A stretch of 64,000 bases of DNA from Sesamum alatum (lineage: Eukaryota > Streptophyta > Magnoliopsida > Lamiales > Pedaliaceae): NCBI GenBank assembly GCA_034509735.1, contig JACGWO010000004.1, forward strand, positions 26,765,395 to 26,829,394, written 5' to 3'. The notes below the pieces were generated by a model that was given only the letters and a program-made list of their open reading frames with translations, was not told the origin of the DNA and did no database searches. A program made the position numbers and the translations under genes. The stretch's first letter is position 1. Every line of letters starts with the position of its first letter. Shown here in pieces: positions 33,945 through 47,824 of the stretch.

Positions 33945-34615
33945 GTGCATGTTTACTACACATGATTGGGCTTGATTGATAGCCCAATCACCCCTAAATC
34001 CATGTTTACTTGCAAAAACATGGGCCCTTGATTTGTTTGGGGCCCGTTATACTGTAGGATAAATGCATGATTTGAATACTACCTTTTGAGATGGTATTCA
34101 AATCATTCCATAGTTGATCCAAATTATTATTTGTTCTTTGGTCAATATGACCCTTGTGTTGGGTATAATATGTATTTCTCTAACTTCGAATTTTCACTTT
34201 CAACTTTCACAAATCTTTATCTTTTTATAACTTGTTTTTTTTTTAAAAAAAAATAATATTTTTAATTTATCTAATTAAAATATATTTTAAAAATAAAAAT
34301 TAAATTTTTAATTAATTATGCACATTCATTTGAATGTGTGAGAAGCAAGCAATTCTCAGCAAAAGACAGATTCGGTAAAAATATATGTTTCGACCCAAAT
34401 ATATGTATTTCTTCAATGGGAATTTTGGTCATATAATTCATATCCTTTTAAAATCATAAATTCATACAATTGCTAGTAAACAAGAAATTAAATAATCATA
34501 CAATATATCATAGTAAGTAAACAAAATATTATATTATCTTACAACTATTTATCCCAAAAAATATCATTCATTAATCTATCACATTATAATTACATCCATA
34601 GTAGTAAATATGCCC
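33945..34615. mobile_element. PIF/Harbinger-type MITE
   Basis: This 671-bp element has imperfect inverted ends GTGCATGTTTACTAC and GGGCATATTTACTAC, flanked by TTA on both sides (33942-33944 and 34616-34618). That is the target preference of the PIF/Harbinger superfamily. There is no coding. Confidence 0.75.
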
Positions 34616-35343
34616 TTAAGATTTTAATAATTCAAATTATGATTATACCTTAGCAACTATTCAACTTTAGGTATTTGATACTTACCAGTTGGCCCCTCAA
34701 GTTTTATATAATTTTTTCACGTACCTAATTGACATAGCTATTTTTTTTTATAAATAGTAATAATTCTATAACAAGAAACATATGAGGAATAAACTTTATA
34801 TTATATCATACATCTAATTTAATATTACATATATGGGGCGTCACAAACTAATCCAAACGTAATTTTATTTCCGCTATACCAAAATAACAATAAAAACTGA
34901 AAATTAAGAACCAAAACAAATCCGAATATGTATTTAAAATTAAAAACAAATTCATGCATTCATAATGTATATATATATATATATATTATATAACAAAAAT
35001 TACAAGTCAATAAAGTTTAAACTTAATCTTGAATATGTGATTCATGTTATTTTTCAATAAATCAGATAATCATTTATCATATATACTGTCGAAGAGGCTA
35101 TACTAGAATTTTTAATTTATTTCCTACAAATTTATTTTGTGGAAATTACATCATTTATCATATTGTCGGAAAAGTAAAAGTGGAATGCCTGTGAGCAGTT
35201 TAATTGGATGTACTTTTCAGCTATTTTAGCAAATTCTTTGACCATTTTTGTCCTTAATTGGCGAATATTTTATTGCGGATGTGAACTAGAAAGAACCGCT
35301 TATCGCAATTAATTTACCGGTATCGTGAATTCAATGTAACTAA

Positions 35344-37500
35344 TCTATATATATAGCAAAACGATGGTTGACCGCAAGTAAATTAATTTTGACCAAATAT
35401 CTTTTTCTTGTAATTTTGAATTTTTTTAATTATTAAGAAAAAATTTGATTGGTTAGAAAACCTCATTTATTTAAATTAAGAGTTTAATTTGAACTTATCA
35501 CAAAATCATCTATAAAGTATTTTATTTTTTGAAGTTCGTACTTATCCATACATGATTCTATATTTAAAATCAGATACTAAATCAATTTATATTTATCTTC
35601 AATAAATTCAAATTTTAGAGGATGATGTATCATGCGTCCAGAAAATTATTTATCCTATCATTATCAATTATTTTAAATTTTAACCATATACATTTTAATC
35701 TCTCATTCATTGTTCGAAACTTGCATCGTTCTCTTGGTATATATATCATAAATTAAGTTTTAAATTTTAATTCTAAAAACAAAGTAAATTTTTTACTATA
35801 TAAAATTTTTCATTAACATTTTCTTCTCTTTTTTTTTTTTTCCAATTTTCGTAATTCTGAATATTTTAATAAAACACAAAAAATCTAATTGGAGATACCT
35901 TTGTTATGAGTTTGAATTTCACATAATAAAATCAAATCTCTCAATTCATATCTTGAAATCAAGATATCCTATAAATGAGCTAATCTTAATGAATTGTGTC
36001 CCACATTTTAGCATAAACTTTCCATCACATCACACAAATAGAAGTTTTCTAATGTTCAAAGACCAGGAGGCTCAAACCAGTCTATGGTGTCAGGAACCGC
36101 TGATCGGAGTTGTAGCTGTCCACGGAGAATTATGGATGCCTGGGTTTAAAGGGGTTTTGTTGTGTTGTGGGTGTATTTAGGATAAATACGTTTGTGTTTT
36201 GACATGATCGTTTAGGATGTAGAAGGATGAGAATACTTAACTGAATCTTGTGGTTGAAACATGTGTTGGTGTGGTTTTCCTATGAAATTTCATCGCTTCA
36301 GGTTTAAAATAGGAAATGCAACCCTTACTTCATTTATCAAATTAAAGGTTTAAGGTCGAAGAAATGAGTATTTATATTACTTTTTTTTAAAAAAAAAATA
36401 GGTAGAATTGTTTTTTTGTCGATCATTGCATGTTGTGGTTGTTTTGTTGAAGTTGCCATTTATTATTATTATTTTTTATCTTTACCTTTTTAGTTTATTT
36501 CATTGTTACGGTTTCTACAATAATCTCCGCACCTCTTTTCTATTTTTATGTTTTGCTTATATTTTCTATTTTTGTAGTCATCTCTTTTCTTTAATTCGAT
36601 TTCCTTGATTCACACATTTTTTTTATTTGATTCTTTTCCCAGAACCTTTGAATTTTTTCTTCTTTTGTATTCACGTGCCTTTCTCTGTTTTTTCTTCTTT
36701 TATTTTTGGCCTATTCATGATTTTATTAACATGAATTTTAATTCTTTTTATTTATGAATTCTATTTGTTTTAGTTTATTTTTTATTGTTTTGTTTTTTCA
36801 GTAAGGAGTCATGATTTTTCCATTTAATAATTGTATGAGCATATGTATCAAATAGTTCATCGCAATCAATATTTGTTTTTAATTTTAATTTTAATTAAAA
36901 AATCTAAATAAATGTTTGTAATTTTTGGCTTTCCTTATGTGAAAAAATAGATATGACCATGAACTTTTTTATTATAAGTTCAATCATCAAATCTCTTTGT
37001 TGATAAAAATCAAGATTTCAAAGTATGGATTTTTCATTTCCATATTTGTTTTATGATTTTTTTTTATAAAATAGCGAGGCTTCTTAAGGTTTGTTTGAAC
37101 ATTTTTTTGTGTTCAGTTCAAACCAATTATTTCAAAAATTATAGCTATAATTTTCTTTGAGTTACTTCCAATTCTTTTAATTCTTTTTTTCATAATTGAT
37201 TAGGCATTTCTTTTCTTTTGTTCTTTTATTAATATCCTTTTCTTCTCCTTTTATATATTATTTTTAAAGTTATATTTTATCGCCAATCTACTATGTAGTG
37301 CGCTTCTTTACTTCTTTAAAGGGTTGTAGTTGTATAGTTTTTATATTTGCTCTTAATATTAATTCTTGAGTATTTATTAGATTTTTCAAATTTTATTTTT
37401 TAATTATCTTATTTTCTTCATGTCCCAATTATTGCTTTTTTTTTGTTTGATTAATGATTTTTTATTTAAATATCTATCTTTAGCTATAATAATATTTTCG

Positions 37501-37532
<32 letters not shown>

Positions 37533-38865
37533 TAAATAATCATGATTTATCTTGGTATATCTCAGGCAATAATTAGATTTTAATTTTAATCGGGTACAAT
37601 AATTTTTTTTAACAATTAATATATTTCATTAACATATTTTTTGCCATTCTTTTTATTGATTCACTAATACCGATACATTAAGTTTTAATTTCATGCAAAT
37701 TTACAGGTTTTCTTTTTCTTAGTTTTTGCAATTGAATCTTTTGTTTAATCTTCCATTGTTATTGAGGTGGTAAGATTGAATGCCACTGCTTTGTTTAACA
37801 ATTGAGGTGCTATCTTTCAAACTTTTTGAACTCGGTTTCTCCTACCGTCAAAATCCAAAATAATTTTGACATCTTCTTCCATGTGAATATTCTTTTCCTT
37901 AGTGAAATAATTTTATGAATATTACTCTTATAAAATTTTAGCATAAAATATATTCCAGGCTTCATAAGTTTTACATCTTACGTTATAAAAAGATTTTCAT
38001 ACTTGATAAATGTATGATTTTTCATTTTTAATTTTTGTTTAACTTTTATTTTTTCCAAAATGTTGTGAACAAATTTTGTGTTAGTTGAAAATAATTATTT
38101 TAAATTTTAAGTTATAATTTTTTTTAAAAAAATCTTTAATTGAGTTACATAAAAAAAAATCTTTAATTGAGTTACCTAAAAAAAATTCTTTATAATTCTT
38201 TTAACGCTTTCTTTTTTTTTCCCCGCATTTTTATAAATATTTTGCTATTACGTAAAAGTATATTTTTCACTAATGGAAAGAGCGACTTAATAGAGTAGTA
38301 TGTACTAGCTTCTTTTCTTTTTATGCTCAATTTCATGTCTCTTCTGTCATTTCCTCTTCATTTTTTTTCGTTAATCTTATTTTATTCATCTTTTAAATAT
38401 TATCTTTTACTTTTTTTTTTTTGTGTTGTGGTGAATCTATTATGAAGTGTTCTTCTTTGAAGATTTATGGTTTTATAATTGAAGTATTTGCTCTTATTAT
38501 TAATTTATGAGTCTTTAGTAACAATTAACGTTGTTTTTCATATATTGTAAATTATGATTTTTCTCAATTGTTGTAAAGTTAAGCTAATTTATTGCTTAGT
38601 AATTTGTTAAAAAAAACGTATTTTGCATAATTAGTGTACCTAAAGAGTAATTTGCAATAATCATTTTACTTTTAATAATTAAAATCATACATCTAATAAT
38701 CAACACATATTCAATTGTTTTAAATATATATATTTCACTATTCTCTAAGTGGACTAAATAATTAAGTTTATACAAATAAAACATATATATTTGTGAATTT
38801 AGTTTTTGTTTTCATTCAAGATTTAAGTTAATCTTAGCCCGTGCATAGCACGGGGATTATGCTAG
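35344..38865 (+). mobile_element. Non-autonomous Helitron, inverted paralogue of the one at 16800-29623
   Basis: It starts TCTATATATATAGC after A and ends with the hairpin GCCCGTGCATAGCACGGG, nine bases, then CTAG and T: canonical Helitron termini. It is 3522 bp and non-coding. It aligns along its length with the minus-strand Helitron and holds the uninterrupted target sites for both insertions found there. Its 3' end abuts the next Helitron without any spacer. Confidence 0.9.
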
Positions 38866-41271
38866 TCTATATATATAGCAAAACGAAGTTTGACCATAAT
38901 TAAATCAATTTGACTCAATTCTCAATTCTTAGAATTTTGAATTTTTTAATTATCTAGAAAAAATCTCATTGGTTAGAATTCTCATCCATTTTAAATTAAA
39001 AATTAAATTTCTATTTATCTAACAAAGTCCTATATAAAAGATTATTGTTTATTTCAAAATTAGGATACTAATTCAATTTGTATTTATTTTAAACAAATTT
39101 AAATTTTATGATTAATTTTTTATCATAAAAAATATATACTTATCTTAACACCAATCATCTATTTCATTTTAATCATATACTTTTCAGTCTAAACTTATAT
39201 CAATATCTTCGTACATCTCATGCAGTAATTTTTTATTTTCAATAAGATTAAATCATTAGTTTTTGCAATTAGTTATTTCATTAACACATTTTTTGATAAT
39301 TTTTATTGGTTCATTAATACTGATAAAAATACATTTTTACTTTTCATTCAAATTAATGTTTTTTCTTTTTCCTTGAATTGATTTTCAATCTTCCATTGTT
39401 TTTTAGGTTTGAAAAACCATAGACCACCATTCTGTTTAAAATTTATGTTACAAAATTTTATTTCTCTTCTTCTCCCATATGAATTTGAGTATTTTTTTTT
39501 TTCCTTAGTGAAATAATTTTGTAAATGTTGCTCTATCAAAATTTTAACATGAAATATAGTAAGCTTCATTGGTTTGCATTTATCGAAATACAAATGACAA
39601 TCATACTTGATAAATGTATGAATTTTTTACTTTTAATTTTTGTTTATAATTGTTTCTAGAAAATAACAAGGCCTCTCAATTTATAACATGATAGTATATT
39701 TTTCATTAATGGAGAGGTGACAACCTCATAGATCATTGTGCATTACCAAATGATTTTTTTTGTGTTTTAGTTAAACTTCTTTTCTTCATCTTTTAATATT
39801 ACTTTTTTACTTTTTTATGCGCAATCCAGCATGACGTATGTTTGTATTTACTTTAAGTTTTTTTTTTTAATTTTATAATTAACATATGTATTTGCTCTCA
39901 TTTTAATTTTGAGTATTTACTTCAAATTTTTTTGAATTTTTATTTTTCAATTATCTTTTGTTTTCCTTAATATTCCATTGATTATTTTTGTTTTGTTTCT
40001 TTGACTAATTATTTATCTATTTAAATATTTATCTTCAGCTATAATAATTTGTTCATATTATTTTTTTAAGTTCATAATTTGTTTCAAATAGTCATGATTT
40101 TTGTACTTGATCACCAAATGAGTACATATTTTTATCTAATAATAGTTCATCAACATCTTTTCTTTTCAATTACAATTAGAAAAAGTATACGAAATTTTTT
40201 CTTTTCTTACCCTCTTTTTCAAGTGCGGAGATGTAGGCATGAATATTTACTTAAATTAGTTATATGTTTTTATATGTATTAAAGTTATTCGATTTTTTAA
40301 GTTTTGTTCATTAAATTTCATGTTTATTTTTTTAAAACTCTTATTGTATGATTATATAGATTAAATATTCATGTGATATTTGCTCCACTAAATGTCTTTC
40401 ATCCATTTTAGTATTTGATGAATTTTACTAATAGCTTCATATTGATTTTCATTCTTATGTACCCTTTATTTTATTTTCATAAGCTACATATATATATATA
40501 GATATATAAATATACGTTTACATTGTCACTGTCATTTATTTTCTAATTTAGAAGTTCAGGATAGAAAATTCAATCAGACATACAGAAGGAATTATTCATT
40601 AAAAAGTAATTTGATCATTTTACAATATCTATGATAGTTAATGGACACATACTCAACTACAAGAATTTTTTGTTATGTATATCATTGTTATTATATCTTA
40701 TGTTTGTAGCGTTTTGAATTTCTTATTATATATGTATTCTTAGCATATAATTTAGAAGCATAAATATTTTTACTTTATATTAGTTTCAAATACTATTAAA
40801 TTTATTTTTTATGAAAGAAATTAAAAAGTGATACTAATTCTTTTTATTTTTTCTTTCATAACTTGATTACAAAAGTGGTAATTCAGTATGAATTATATTT
40901 TTTATAAGAGAAATCAGTTTACATCATAGGGCAAATATGATGGTATCTTTTACATAATGTATTTTAATATTAATACTTTTCATTTTACTAAAAATATATT
41001 AATTAAAGAAGAAAATATACATAGTATTCGAAACTTATAAAATAATTTATTTCAATGTTTAAAGTATGATAATTTTCAATGGTTATTTTCAAGATATTCA
41101 GTAAATAAATTTAGTAAGAATTCAATATTAAGTTTTGTATAAATAAATTTGCACTACTATATATAGTAAGTTGTAATTAAAATATATGACGTAGTTTTAT
41201 GTTACTTATGTTTGATGGCGTGCAAAAAATCAAGATTTGTGAGAGTAGGTAGGTATAAAGATTAAAATTTA

Positions 41272-41566
41272 GGGTATTACACTTTTGGTCCCTATACTTT
41301 GGGTCAAAATCAATTTGGTCCTTGAAATTTTTGAAATATGATTTGGTCTCTAATTATTACAAATTGTTATGATTTTGGTGCCTAAAATTTTTTTGGACAA
41401 TTTTGATCCCTAATCTTTACAAAATAATTATGATTTTGGTCCATTTGGTTCCCTCCTAACTTCATATTTTTAATTTTAATGGTTGGACCGAAATATCATA
41501 ACAATTCGTAAAGATTAGGGAACAAAATCGTGCTTGAATTAAGGGACCAAAAATGTATTTTTACTG
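41272..41566. mobile_element. Small MULE-like MITE
   Basis: This 295-bp element has inverted halves built of TTTGGTCCC motifs, with ends GGGTATTACACTTTTGG and CAGTAAAAATACATTTTTGG. It is flanked by a 9-bp near-direct repeat (TAAAATTTA and TTAAATTTA, one mismatch). There is no coding. Confidence 0.65.
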
Positions 41567-44099
41567 TTAAATTTATGAGCAAATTATTCGTTTATATTCT
41601 TTGGTCCATCACAAGCAAATTAAACTGACATGAAGATAAAATAAAATTATAGGCGATTAATAAGTATGATATCAAGTGAAAATTTGACTTCGGGTTGGAA
41701 ATTCAATATCATAAAAAGAATTAATTGTTCATTAAAAAGTAGCTCGATTATCTTAAAGTATCTATGAAAATTAATGGGTATGAATCCAAGTATTAGAAAT
41801 TTTTTATTATGTGTATTATTGCTTAGGTTTGTCTGTTATGAATTTCTCATTGTATATTTGTATTGTTAGCATATAATTAGAAATATTTATATATCTCTTT
41901 ACTTATTTATTAGTTTCAGATATTGTTAATTTTTTTTAATGAAAGAAATAAAAGGTGTTACTAATACCTTTTTGTTCTTACTTTCAAAAACTTAATAAAT
42001 GTCCATTTATGACGAATAGTACTTTTTTTAGACGAGTTTATACCACAGGATAATAGGATTAAAATCTTTTAAATAATGTATTTTAATATAATTTAGATTT
42101 TACTAAAAATATATTAATTGAATAAGAAAATATGTATAGTATTTGAAATTAATAAAATTATTTTTCTCAATGTGTAAAAATATAATAATATTCTATTGTT
42201 AATTTCAAAAGGTTCTGTAAATAAGCTTCATAAAGAATTCAATATTGAGTTTTGTATGAATAAGTTTTCACTGTTGTATATAGTAAGACAATCAATTAAA
42301 TATGACATATATACCATTATGCAATTTAGTTCTTATGAAAATATTATTGTATTTATAAAATAGAAACATCATCTATTTTAATATATTAAATATTTATTTT
42401 ATATCTATCCAAAATCTTATATCCAAGATTATAATTGAATTTCTAATTATCAAGAAAAAATCTAATTGGTTGGAAACATTATCTTTTAATATATTAGATA
42501 TTATTTTATATTTATCCAAATCATATCTCCAAAATTATGATACTATTTTAATTTATATTTATCTTAAATTATTACCTAATTATCATGGTCTCTGTCACAT
42601 TTGTATTTAAATACTCTACATCTCTCATTCATTAGATAGACCCAATTCTACCAATTTTCTTTTCTCCGTTGAATGATTTCAAAATTTAACATTCCGTATA
42701 CTTAATTCTTCTCATTGTTTTTTCTATGGCTACAGTAAAATCTTACACTTTTCTATGGTATTAATTTATTTGTTTTCCTTCATGATCTTTCAATTATGTT
42801 AATCTTCATCCATTACTTATATACTTATATCTATTAATATTTATTTATCATTTACACTCATCTCATGTGGCTAAACTGATGTTTTACTCTTTATCACAAG
42901 TTGTTTTATTTTTTATATCTTAGTTTTCATGATACTTGAAATATTGAAATAACATCATAAAAAATATTTATCTCATCGCTAATCATTTATTTTGTTTTAA
43001 TCATATACTTTTCAGTCACTAAACTTATACCAATCTCTTGGTATATCTCATGCATTAAATTTTTATTTTTTAATTAATTAGGTAAAATCATTGTTTTTTT
43101 ACAATTGATATCTTTCATTAACATATTATATTTGATAATTTTTTTATTAGTTCATCAATACTGATAAAGTGAGTTTATTAATTTTGTTCAAATTAATAAT
43201 TTTTTTCTTTTCTTAGTTTTTTCTGATTGTATTTGATATTTTATATTTCGTTGTTATTCATGTTCAAAAAATCATAGGCCACTTTTATGTTACAAAATGA
43301 GCCATCTTCTCCCATATGAATATTCTTTTTTTTTTCTTTTTTTTTTTCTGAAGTAGACTTTTTTTCTCCTTAGTGTGAAACTTTTGTTAATTTGCTCTAT
43401 CAAAATTTTAAAATTAAATATATTGTAAGTTTCATAGGTTTGAATTTATTGTAATAGAAAAGGACAGTCATACTTGATAAATATATGAATTTTACAATTT
43501 CAATTTTTGTTTATAATTATTTTTAGAAAATAAAAAGGCATCTCAATATATAACATGATAGTATATTTATTGTTAATGTAAATGACAACCTGATTGACCA
43601 ATGCTAGCTTCTTTACAGAACCTTTTTTTTATATTCTAACTTCACATCACTTACTTTTTTTTCCTTTTTTTTGTTAGTTAATCATATTTCCTTCATCTTG
43701 TAAATATTATTTTTTACCTTTTTTTTTTAATACAGAACCTACCATGAAATATTTTTATATTTGCTTCCTAAAAGTCTTATTATTAAGTTTTTTGTATATA
43801 CTTCAACTTTTTTTATTTTTATTTGGAATTATCTTTTTTTCCCTTCAGGTTCCATTGAATACTTTTGTTTGTTTCACTAATTAATCATTTTCTATATATA
43901 TATATATATATTCTTTTATCTACAATAATCCATTCATATTATTATCTTTTTAATTTCGTAATTTCTTTGAATTAATTGATTATGATTTCTCTTCTTGATC
44001 ACTAGGTGAACATATATTTTTATCTAATAATAGTTCATCAAAACTTTTCCTTTTCAATTTCAATTAGAAAAAAGTTTAACTAAAATCCTGCATTTCTTG

Positions 44100-44116
44100 C
44101 CCCCCCCCCCCCCCCT
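44100..44116. repeat. Poly-C tract
   Basis: A run of 17 C lies within the composite Helitron. Its length is prone to replication and sequencing error. Confidence 0.95.
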
Positions 44117-45174
44117 CTTTTTCAGGTTGGAGATATAGTCGTTAATATTTTCTTGAATTCGTTTATATACTTTTAGTTGTATTAAAGTTCTCCAATTTTT
44201 AAATTTTATTTATTAAATTTCATATTTATTTATTTAAACTCTTACTGAATGATATGTATAGACTAAAACATCTATGATATTTTTTCTCCACCAAATTTTC
44301 TTCATCCATTTTAGTATTTAGCTACATTTACATGTCGTCTCATATTAACTTTTCATTCTTAAGTATCTATTATTTTCTTTTTCATAATTGTCATTATCTA
44401 CTTATTTTTCAATATACAAGTTCAGAGTAGAAAATTCAAATTAATATAGAAATTATTCATTAAAAATTAATTCAATTACTTTACAATATCTATAATAATT
44501 AGTGTGCATGAAATCAACTATTAGAAAATTTTAATTATGTATATATTGCTATTATATCTCACATTTGTAGCGTTTTGAATTTTTTAGTTTATATATGTAT
44601 TTTTAGCATATAATTAGAAATATAAATATTTTTACTTTTTATTAGTTTCAAATGCTGCTATTTTTATTTTTTATGAAGAAATCAAAAGTATAATATGTCT
44701 TTTTTTTTTTTCCTTTCAAAAACTTGATTACGAAAGGAACAATTTATTATGAAATATATTTTTTCTAAGAGAAATCAATTTATATCATAGAAAAAATATG
44801 ATAGTATCTTTATACGGCATTTATATTTATTATGTTTGATAGCGCTAAAAATCAAGATTGTGAGAGTATTTATAGAGATTAAAATTTATAAGTAAATTAT
44901 TTATTTTTATTTTTTGGTCCATCAAAAGCAAATGAAACTGACAAAAGGATAAATTAAATTATAAGTGAAAAATAATGACTTCAGGTTGGAAAACATGATA
45001 AAAGTATTATTCATTAAAAACTAACTCGATTATCTTACAGTATCTATGATAATAAATGGGTATGAATCCAACTACTAAAAAAATAAGGACTTCAGGTTGA
45101 AGATTCAACATTATAAAATGAATTATTCATTAAAAAGTAACTCGGTTATCTTACAGTATCTATGATAATTAATG

Positions 45175-46177
45175 GCGGTTAAATTCATTTTGACCCCCTG
45201 TGATATGGGAAAATATAAAAGAAAAATCCTGTCAAAATTTTAATATAAAAAACCACCCCTATGTTACGAACAATGAATCACACCGCCCCCTGATCAACCT
45301 AAACACATACTTTTAGGAACAATGACTAAAATGCCCCTCACATTTAAAATTTTATATTTATATAATATATTATATTTTAATTATAATATACTTATCAATT
45401 ATAATATATCCACAATATATAAAATTAAAATTTATACTTTATAAAATAAAATTATTATTTAAAAAAAGACCCAACCCCTCCATCCACCCCCACCCCACGA
45501 TCGCCTCCCCCTTCCCCCTTTCCCCTTCCCTCACCCCCCGCAGAGGGGGCGACAACGGCCGTCGCCGTCGGCCCCCATCTGGGCGACGCCGTCGCCCAGA
45601 TTTCGAGGGCAACGTGGTCGCCCTTGTAGCGATGGGCGACCGCGTCGTTGTCGCCCAGATGTCGGGGGCAATGACGGTCGCCCAGCGCGACGCGGTCGCC
45701 CTCGCTGGGCGACCGTCGTCGCCCAGTGGTGAGGAGGGCGCAGCGATGCCGCCGCGCCGCGCCCTCCTCTGCTACGGTGCCTTCGCCGCCGCCGCTCTCT
45801 CTCTTAATTTTTTTAATATTAAAAGAATATTATATTAAAAATATTAATATTATTATATATTATATAAAAATATTATTTTATTATTAATATATGTTTCTAT
45901 TATATTAAGATTTGTTAAACTATATATATTATATATTATATATTATATATATTATATGTAATATAAGGAGAGAGAAGGGCAAAATTATCCAAAAAATGCA
46001 CTTTTTACATGCCCAAGTGTAGTCAACGCGTGTGCATAACAAAACCTGGCCACTGGGGGTTTTTTGAACTTTGTTTTATAACACAGGGGGTGTAAATGAT
46101 ACTTTAATTTTCACAGGGGGTTTTTGTAACATTCCCTATATCACGGGGGGGGGGGGGGGGGTCTTTCTATTTTTTCC
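45175..46177. mobile_element. MULE-like element with a GC-rich interior
   Basis: This 1003-bp element has inverted ends running through TTTTGACCCCCTGTGATAT at left and GACCCCC...CGTGATATAGGG at right. It is flanked by an exact 9-bp direct repeat TAATTAATG (45166-45174 and 46178-46186). The core at about 45480-45810 is strikingly GC-rich against AT-rich surroundings and is made of repeated GTCGCCCAG / GGGCGAC words in both orientations. A frame at 45614-45838 (74 codons) crosses it, but its composition reflects the repeats and it has no recognisable domain. A 17-nt G run lies at 46145-46161. Confidence 0.8.
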
Positions 46178-46652
46178 TAATTAATGGGCATGAACCCAAC
46201 TACTAGGAAAATTTATTATGTTATGTTAGTACATTTTCTAATTTCTTATTGTATATTTTTGTTGTTACCATATGATTTATTTATTCTTACATTCAAATGT
46301 TTTATCAAAAGATCATTTAATATGAGATACATTTTTTTAGGAAATTTATATCACAGGGTAATTGGATAATATCTTTTGTATAATGTAATTTATTAGTTGA
46401 ATAAGATAATATATATATAGGATTTGAAACTTATAAAATAATTTTTATTTCTCAATGTTTAAAAATATGATAATATTTATGTTATTTTCAAAATGTTCCA
46501 TTAGAAAAATTTAGTAAATAATTAAATATTGAGTTTAGTATAAATAACTTTGTACTACTTTATATAGTAAGATGGCCAATAAAATATGACATACCATTAT
46601 GTCATACTATAAAAATTATAAATTTCCGTGCATAGCACGGGGTTCATGCTAG

Positions 46653-47112
46653 TTACAATGAATAAATAAAAACAAAATTTTTAATTTTGATGGTTCATAA
46701 ATAAAGAGAGAGTTTGTGTGTGTTGATATGTTGCAAGAGAGTAGGATATATATGAGAGGATGATTTCAATGTATAGATGAGTTTGTGATGGATATAAGGA
46801 TGAGGAAAATATGAAAAATTCTTGTTCGGACAATTTGGTCGAATTAAACTAATTATAGAATAAGTGTGATATACTTGTTATTCACTTTTCTTAATTTATA
46901 CACCAATCACACAACATGTATTTCACTTGTCATATGATTGGTTCAGGTTTGGCTAAGTTAGGTCCGGGCTAAAATTTCCCAGAAAATATATATTACCATT
47001 GTGGAATACCTGTTGGAATTGCAACGAAATTTGTGATGGGTTTAGCGACAATCTTAATTAATGAATATTGCGATGGACTGCGACGAATGTTTGGACAGAC
47101 GAATATTAACAT
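46653..47112. other. Unassigned DNA between the composite Helitron and a SINE
   Basis: No gene is seen. The later part (from about 47000) belongs to the same host sequence that continues after each SINE, probably an old CACTA-like element ending at 48031. Confidence 0.45.
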
Positions 47113-47128
47113 TGCAATGTTACTTATC

Positions 47129-47384
47129 GATGATCTCTTGCCTGATTGGTGAGGTTGAGGTCCCACAATCAAGAAGTCGTGGGTTCAAGTCCTACGAATG
47201 CAGGGAGTTGTTTAATTTATTGGATGTTAGTTTATTCTTGTGATTGGTCTTGATAGATGTGGATATGTTATTCCTTTGTTATACCGTGCACTGGATATTG
47301 TAATAAGCCATTGATTGCTTTAGATACATTATGTACTTTCAAATTAATAGTTCACCGCTCATTATAAAAAAAAAAAAAAAACAC
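47129..47384 (+). mobile_element. tRNA-derived SINE
   Basis: The 5' region has pol III box-like words (GCCTGATTGGTGAGG as box A-like, GGGTTCAAGTCCTAC as box B). The element ends in a poly-A run. It is flanked by an exact 16-bp direct repeat TGCAATGTTACTTATC (47113-47128 and 47385-47400), so its boundaries are well defined. Confidence 0.88.
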
Positions 47385-47589
47385 TGCAATGTTACTTATC
47401 ATTGTTAAAATATTGTGCTAATTGACGACACAACAAAAACCGTCTCAAGGGATTTGCAATAGTCATCAAATGCGATCGTCACCTATCCCAAAAACAACAC
47501 TTCCTTTGTAAATTCCATCAAAAGATTGCGGAAAAAAAAACACATCGTAAATTCCTTCACAAATGTTGAATGCTTTGCATTTGCGACAT

Positions 47590-47824
47590 TTTTTTTGGAA
47601 TGAAAGCGATGAATATTATTAATTGAACTTAAATCGATTACAATTAGGCCTGTCGATTATCAATCTCTAACAGACACAATTACAATAATCATACTTTGAT
47701 CAACAATATTACATAAATTAAATCTAAACAATCCCTTACTATTAGAGTATACAAATAATCCTATTATATAGTAGATTAACATCCCATGCACTGGTGAGGT
47801 TCGAACCATGACCTCGAAGGTCAT
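47590..47824 (-). mobile_element. SINE, opposite orientation
   Basis: On the minus strand it carries a box B-like GGTTCGAACC near its 5' end and ends in a short A-rich tail. It is flanked by a 10-bp direct repeat TTTGCGACAT (47580-47589 and 47825-47834). Box A is poorly recognisable. It lies about 200 bp from the other SINE in the same host sequence. Confidence 0.7.

Larger units (their letters stand above)
29671..34845. mobile_element. LTR-type element (probable solo LTR) carrying three nested elements
   Basis: The ends TGTCACGCCCC and GGGGCGTCACA form the TG...CA inverted termini usual for LTRs. They are flanked by a 5-bp direct repeat AACTA (29666-29670 and 34846-34850), as expected for LTR-retrotransposon insertion. 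Net of the hAT (30158-31202), MULE-type MITE (32621-33416) and Harbinger MITE (33945-34615) it is about 2.6 kb, with no gag or pol motif, so a long solo LTR is most likely. TGTCACGCCCC-type ends occur in plant Ty3/gypsy LTRs, but the lineage is not established here. Confidence 0.65.
38866..46652 (+). mobile_element. Composite Helitron made of two related units, with nested elements
   Basis: The 5' end TCTATATATATAGC follows directly on the CTAG of the previous Helitron. The 3' end has the hairpin CCGTGCATAGCACGG, then CTAG and T (46653). Internally two related units follow each other: roughly 38866-42370 (5' end, no hairpin) and 42400-46652 (hairpin, no clean 5' end). Features such as the ATCTCATGCA block (about 39215 and 43045) and the ATTCATTAAAAA...ATCTATGATA block recur. 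No Rep/helicase motif is present. Nested elements: MITE 41272-41566 and MULE 45175-46177. Confidence 0.8.

Noticed and set aside
45614..45838. A 74-codon Ala/Val-rich open frame in GC-rich DNA
   Set aside because: It is produced by short GC-rich repeats present in both orientations, has no domain and runs out into AT-rich element sequence.
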